A DNA stretch of 64,000 nucleotides from Brachionus manjavacas (Eukaryota > Rotifera > Eurotatoria > Ploima > Brachionidae). The stretch covers positions 9,610,001-9,674,000 of the forward strand of contig JAHQIY010000002.1 of NCBI GenBank assembly GCA_019054805.1. The letters run 5' to 3'. The translations under genes were made by a program, and so were the position numbers. This document shows, piece by piece, positions 60,058 through 64,000 of the stretch (positions are counted from its first letter, which is position 1; the number at the start of each line of letters is the position of its first letter). A model generated the notes under the pieces. The model searched no databases, was not told the origin of the DNA, and saw nothing but the letters and a program-made list of their open reading frames with translations.

Positions 60058-60982
60058 ATGTTAAAAAAAATAAAGCTCTATCAATTTTTTCTTTTATTTT
60101 TTTTTCTTTTATTTTGCTTTATTTGTTTAAAACAAATATAAAATAATTTTTATGAAAATTTTTGTAAAAGACGATCATGATAGTAAATATATGTCTAGTT
60201 GTATTAGATTATTTAAAAAATTAAGGTTTCCCAACCAGAGTCTAATAATCAGACCTCCGCCTGCAAAACCTCCAGCACAAATGATGAAGGATTTTACAAT
60301 GAACGGTAAAATGCCAATTACTAAATATTGGTATATTAATGAAGCTTATTCCGATTCAAATTCTGAAAATATTTCAGTTATAACCGAAACAATTCATCAA
60401 AAATTTTATCAACAATTAAGAGAAGTGAAAAAAAAACAGTCTTATTTATGGTGATAAAGTCTTAAATGAATTGATGCATTCATATAAAGAAATAATAACA
60501 AACAAATTTGTTGTAGTAATCGGAACAGTTATACCATGGATAGAAGCAATTGCTTATGACGTTGGTGCTTCATTTATAACTACACTTGACTATACGAGAA
60601 AAAAATATATAGTGTCAAATCTAAAATGGATTCATGTAAACGATTATCTGGATGAACTATTGGAAAATAAAAGAATTGAACAATTTGATGTTGCGGTAAG
60701 TTTTTCTATGATTGAACACAGTGGTCTTGGTCGTTATGGTGATCCATTATCACCAAACGGAGATGTTGATGCTGTTAAAAAAATTCACTGCATCTTGAAG
60801 CCTGGCGGATATTTTTTTCTAGCATTGCCAGCAACACTTGATGGATCAAGTAAAATAGAATCAATGCACATCGCATCTACGCAGATGAGAGATTGAAGAT
60901 TTTGTTTAAAGGTTGGGAGATGTTAGAAAAAAGAAGAGACTCAGGAGGCGTTCATCTTATTTATGTTCTAAGAAAAATCTAA
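60058..60982 (+). pseudogene. DUF268 methyltransferase-like membrane-anchored protein, right copy
   Basis: Mirror of 8972-9895. It has the same signal anchor, proline-rich segment and core (VVVIGTVIPWIEA, SIEHSGLGRYGDP-type motif with Met for Ser, ILKPGGYFFLALP). Here the GGYFFLALP run is intact and the LFKK codons are in frame. Breaks are a shift at tttgtttaaaacaaat just after the anchor, the same 9-A run before SLIYGDK as the left copy, and a lost T at gaatcaatgcac, which removes NAHRIYADE and the C-terminus from frame. Comparing both arms, every break except the 9-A run is private, so the gene was nearly intact when duplicated. Confidence 0.75.
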
Positions 60983-61229
60983 TTTTTCGAATGAAAACTT
61001 TTTTAACCATTTAATAATCTAAAGAATAAAAATAATTTCATAAATTTTTTAAAAATTTTTTTAAAACAGATATACTGAATTCGTATTTATTTTTCCTAAT
61101 TTATTTTATATCCTCAATTCTTCATTATGTTGATTTTACAAAGTCTAACTATTATTGTAAATGTTTTAATCTTTTTTGTTTGAATTACAAAATCTTTTCA
61201 ATGTTGAAATAATTAATTAAAAAAAGTTA

Positions 61230-62181
61230 TTTCTAACAAAACATAACCACACAATGATAATTCAACAAGCAAAGTTTTTAGGCACTTAAATTCAAGGTAC
61301 AATATTTCTTTAGCTAAATCAGAAGTGAAATTAAAGGATACCGTTTATTGTCTGCTTATGCTCATAATAACAGCAAGTCTTCCATATGGTTGTGTAGAGA
61401 ACAGGTTTTTCAAAATGTTTTCTTAATATTTAGATCCAAGTTTCGAAATACCATCAATAAAACAACTGTCTGATTTGACATTGAAATATTATATTGAAAA
61501 GAAAAGCTTAATTGTAAAGAAATTAAATGAAGAGAAACGAGTTAATTACACAACTGATTCATGGACATTAATTCAAAATTATTCCAACATTACTTTAACT
61601 GTTCACAATCTTGACAAACATTTAAAACTTTCAGCTATACTTTTTGCTGTTCGACTTATAAAAGGTGGATATACAGCAAATAACATGGTTGATTATTTGA
61701 CTGGAATAATGAATGAATATTGATTGAGTAGAAAAGGGAATTTCATTACAACTGATAATGTAAATAATAAGAGTTTTGAATTTTGGAAGAATTCCTTGTA
61801 TTGCGCACATTCTTCATATAAAAGTCAAAAATTCACTTCTTGCTATCAAAGAAAATTCAAAAACTAATTCAAATATTGAAATTGATTAGGAATCTGAGTA
61901 CGTAACTGAAAGTCATCCAAAATTAAAAAATGAAAATGGAAAAAAACCTGACGCAGTGGCATTAATAATCTCAGCTAAAACAACTTTTCAAAATTATTCT
62001 AGAATTTTTAAGTTATTTGATTCAGATATATTTGATCTAAATATTTTGGGTAAAATTTAAAAATTTTGTTCAATTTTGAAAAAATGTGGATCAGTTGCGT
62101 CTTTTTATAACCATTTGACAAGAATTAGAGAGAAATTATCAAAACTTCAAAGAGAAAATAACCAAGAAATTCATTACCTAG
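61230..62181 (+). pseudogene. hAT-B transposase fragment (right copy)
   Basis: Mirror of the left copy: FRHLNSRYN, LPYGCVENRFF, shared TAA, YLDPSFEIPS, YTTDSWTLIQ, then a private TGA where the left copy has Gly (EYGLSRK), FITTDNVNN, CAHSS, and a helical region with KKCGSVASFYNHL comparable to the post-catalytic part of hAT-A. It stops at the LINE-C junction, without the dimerisation domain. Confidence 0.75.
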
Positions 62182-63480
62182 TTGTAGTAGTAGTAGGAGT
62201 GAATGCTGTCGGGTTTTTATCCCGAGTAGTAGCGACAGTAGACGCTCTCCTTTAACAGTCTTACACCATTTTTAGCAATTTTAAATATATAACTAGTTTA
62301 ATGTTAATTACAATATAACTTTAGAATAGCAATGTTTCTCCTTAAAATATTTTCTCTAAAATTAGAATTTGTTTAAATAAATAAATAATATTTCACAGAA
62401 AATGTTAAAGCATATCAATTCGGTTTTTGAATAAGTTCGTGTTAGTGATGCTTCTTGTACCCGAATCGAGTGTGTTCCAGTAACCAGCTGTTCGATTGGT
62501 AAAAGTGATGCCTAACCCCATAAAGCTCTATGGGGTTCGGCATCACTGATGATGATGAATCTTATGTAACTGGATTAGGTCACCACGTCTCCGTCTTTCT
62601 TCGAGTGTCGTTCACCCAAGAGCTTCTCTTCTTTCTACATACCGCTTTGAATTTAACTCAGGAACCAGTTTTGAGAATTTCCTCTGAACACGTTCAAGAA
62701 TATCGATATCTCCTCGTCGATACGGATTCCAAGCGTTACATGCAAATTCTAGATGTGGCCTAATGAAAGACTTAAATAACCGATTAATAAGATTTTTTGA
62801 GAAGTAGGTAAATGTATTTTTAATTCTGCTTGCTACCATCGTTGCCCTTGCGGCTGCTCTTCTAGATTGCTCCCCTGACTTGTGATCACTAGTGATAATG
62901 ATTCCCAAATCTCTCTCTTTGGTTGATTTAGCATGAGATTTACCCTCCATTTTATAATCATGGTGATGATTGTTTGCTCCAAAATGCATAACTACACACT
63001 TGTATAAGTTGAAGTCCATTTTCCAAAATCAAATTATCAAGGTCCTTTTGAATCACTGCATGCCCTTCAGCAGATAGAACGGTGTTCATGAGCTTTGTGT
63101 CATCTGCATAAAGCTTACAGAATGATTTACAGAGATCTAGTAAATTATAGACATAGATAATAAAAAGAAGAGGACCTAGAACGGAACCTTGAGGTACACC
63201 ACTTGTTACCGTTCTCCATTCGGATACAGCATTACCAATTACAACACGCTGTTTTCGACCTATCAAGAAAAAATGAATCCAGTTAATAAAAACGATCGGG
63301 ATTCCGTAGGCCATCAACTTGATGAGCAGGAGTTCATGTGAAACCTTATCAAAAGCCTTTGAGAAGTCAAGGTATATGACATCGGCAGGTAGTCCGATTC
63401 AAGCAGTGTAAGCAAATCTATTAACATGAATTTTGCTTAATAGGTAATCCATTTTTTTTTAGAACAGTGCTTCGAACACT
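62182..63480 (-). mobile_element. LINE-C, CR1/L2-like 3' half
   Basis: Minus strand. The reverse transcriptase runs from about 63440 with DVIYLDFSKAFDKVSH, GVPQGSVLGPLLF and the catalytic YADD box at 63093-63110. It continues through RPHLEFACNAWNPYRRGD, then frameshifts into FTNRTAGYWNTL and LFKNRIDML followed by a stop near 62405. The 3' region ends with a gtcggg/cccgac hairpin and a repeated cta tail (62182-62200), as in CR1/L2-type elements. 5'-truncated at the flank repeat. Confidence 0.8.
62405..63405 (-). pseudogene. LINE-C reverse transcriptase, C-terminal half
   Basis: The coding part is in at least three frames: 63405-62958 (fingers and palm), 63019-62612 (thumb, with RDLGIIITSD and RPHLEF), and the last 30 codons near 62500-62405. 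The palm holds YADD intact. A shift lies near 63025, where LENGLQ replaces the expected continuation into WKMDFNLYKC, and another near 62615. No endonuclease part is present here. The endonuclease fragment at 10201-10539 could be from the same family. Confidence 0.8.
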
Positions 63481-64000
63481 GTAGCTTACGTAATTGAGCT
63501 GGGATGAAAATCATTTGGATCTTTTGAAAAATCTTTTTTTGGATCGGAGTGAGCGTGGAAACAATGAAATTCTCCGGTTAATTACCAAAACACAACGAAG
63601 CATAAATTACCTATATTTCGTTACAAGGATTTTTTAAAAAATGTATGTTTGGAATTCGGTAACTATGACAAATGAAACACCAGAAAAAAAAATATAAATC
63701 TTTAAAATTCATAGATTCCGAAACTTAAAATATTTGAAAAAATTTTTTTTACTTAAAGTGATGTATTCTAAAAAATTGGAATCCTTAAATTTAAAATCAA
63801 AAACATTTTTAGGATTCATAGAAAATAATTTTAAATTTAAGTTTTTAATTTTTATACTAAATTATAGAAAAATAAAAAATCTTTTTAAACTGTTCCCAGT
63901 GAATTATTTTGTAAAAAAATGATTTCTAATTTTTCAGAATAGGGTTGTAGAAAATTTTTAAAAATATGCTCCAAAGCACGGACAACAATTTGATAATTTT
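63405..64000 (+). repeat. Further copy of the unit flank and unit start
   Basis: Matches 10609-11210 in the same orientation, about 90% by eye. It includes the cggagtgagcgtggaaacaa start of the tandem unit and the first codons of the SPP fragment at 63967 (MLQSTDN). It is more diverged than units 1-3 are from one another, so it is an older copy. It runs off the window. Confidence 0.88.

Larger units (their letters stand above)
59694..62181. repeat. Right arm of the 2.5-kb inverted repeat
   Basis: Reverse complement of 7783-10262. It starts inside the LINE endonuclease fragment (plus frame SDSELDGYKFFRKDLYGK then stop, 59697-59755), where it is fused to SPP upstream sequence. It ends at ttcattacct, where LINE-C begins. 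Confidence 0.9.

Noticed and set aside
63734-63922. Open frame of 62 codons near the end
   Set aside because: It is located in the non-coding flank upstream of the SPP fragment and is not open in the other four copies of that flank.

Overview
The window is AT-rich eukaryotic DNA made almost entirely of repeats and decayed mobile elements. Non-LTR retrotransposons, hAT and MULE DNA transposons, a long satellite array, GT..AG introns of about 57-62 bp and fragments of eukaryotic protein families (signal peptide peptidase, ubiquitin-specific protease, DUF268) point to an invertebrate with a small-intron, very AT-rich genome. A monogonont rotifer would fit, but that is a guess from composition and I cannot prove it. 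There are no operons, tRNAs, rRNAs or clearly intact host genes.

Layout. 1-7782: AT-rich DNA around a near full-length non-LTR element (LINE-A, minus strand, about 1686-5993). It is bracketed by two pairs of direct repeats in the order DR1-DR2-LINE-DR2-DR1. 7783-10262: left arm of a 2.5-kb inverted repeat holding, on the minus strand, a fragment of a LINE endonuclease, a membrane-anchored DUF268 methyltransferase-like gene and a hAT fragment (hAT-B). 10743-28526: three tandem copies of a composite unit. In order, each unit has a 5' fragment of a signal peptide peptidase gene, one exon of a ubiquitin-specific protease, the 5' half of a LINE (LINE-B: ORF1 and endonuclease), a BED-finger hAT transposase (hAT-A), and a tail of satellite. 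28527-49370: a satellite array of about 21 kb built on a 46-48 bp unit, grouped into 141 bp and longer higher-order repeats. Its orientation flips at about 30843.

49371-64000: a decayed FLYWCH/MULE transposase with introns (49683-51110); a 0.55-kb-arm palindrome of coiled-coil exons (51104-52369); a nearly intact MULE with terminal inverted repeats, 10-bp target duplication, SWIM finger and AT-hooks (53956-56710); a 0.54-kb MITE-like element; a signal peptide peptidase pseudogene (58295-59520, minus), which is a fuller relative of the fragments in the tandem units; the right arm of the inverted repeat (59694-62181); a CR1/L2-like LINE 3' half (62182-63480, minus); and a further copy of the flank that precedes tandem unit 1.

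Most differences between the repeated copies are homopolymer length changes, so some frameshifts may be sequencing or assembly errors rather than mutations. The main interest is structural: gene-fragment capture and tandem amplification next to a satellite array with a polarity switch, nested within block-wise inverted duplications.
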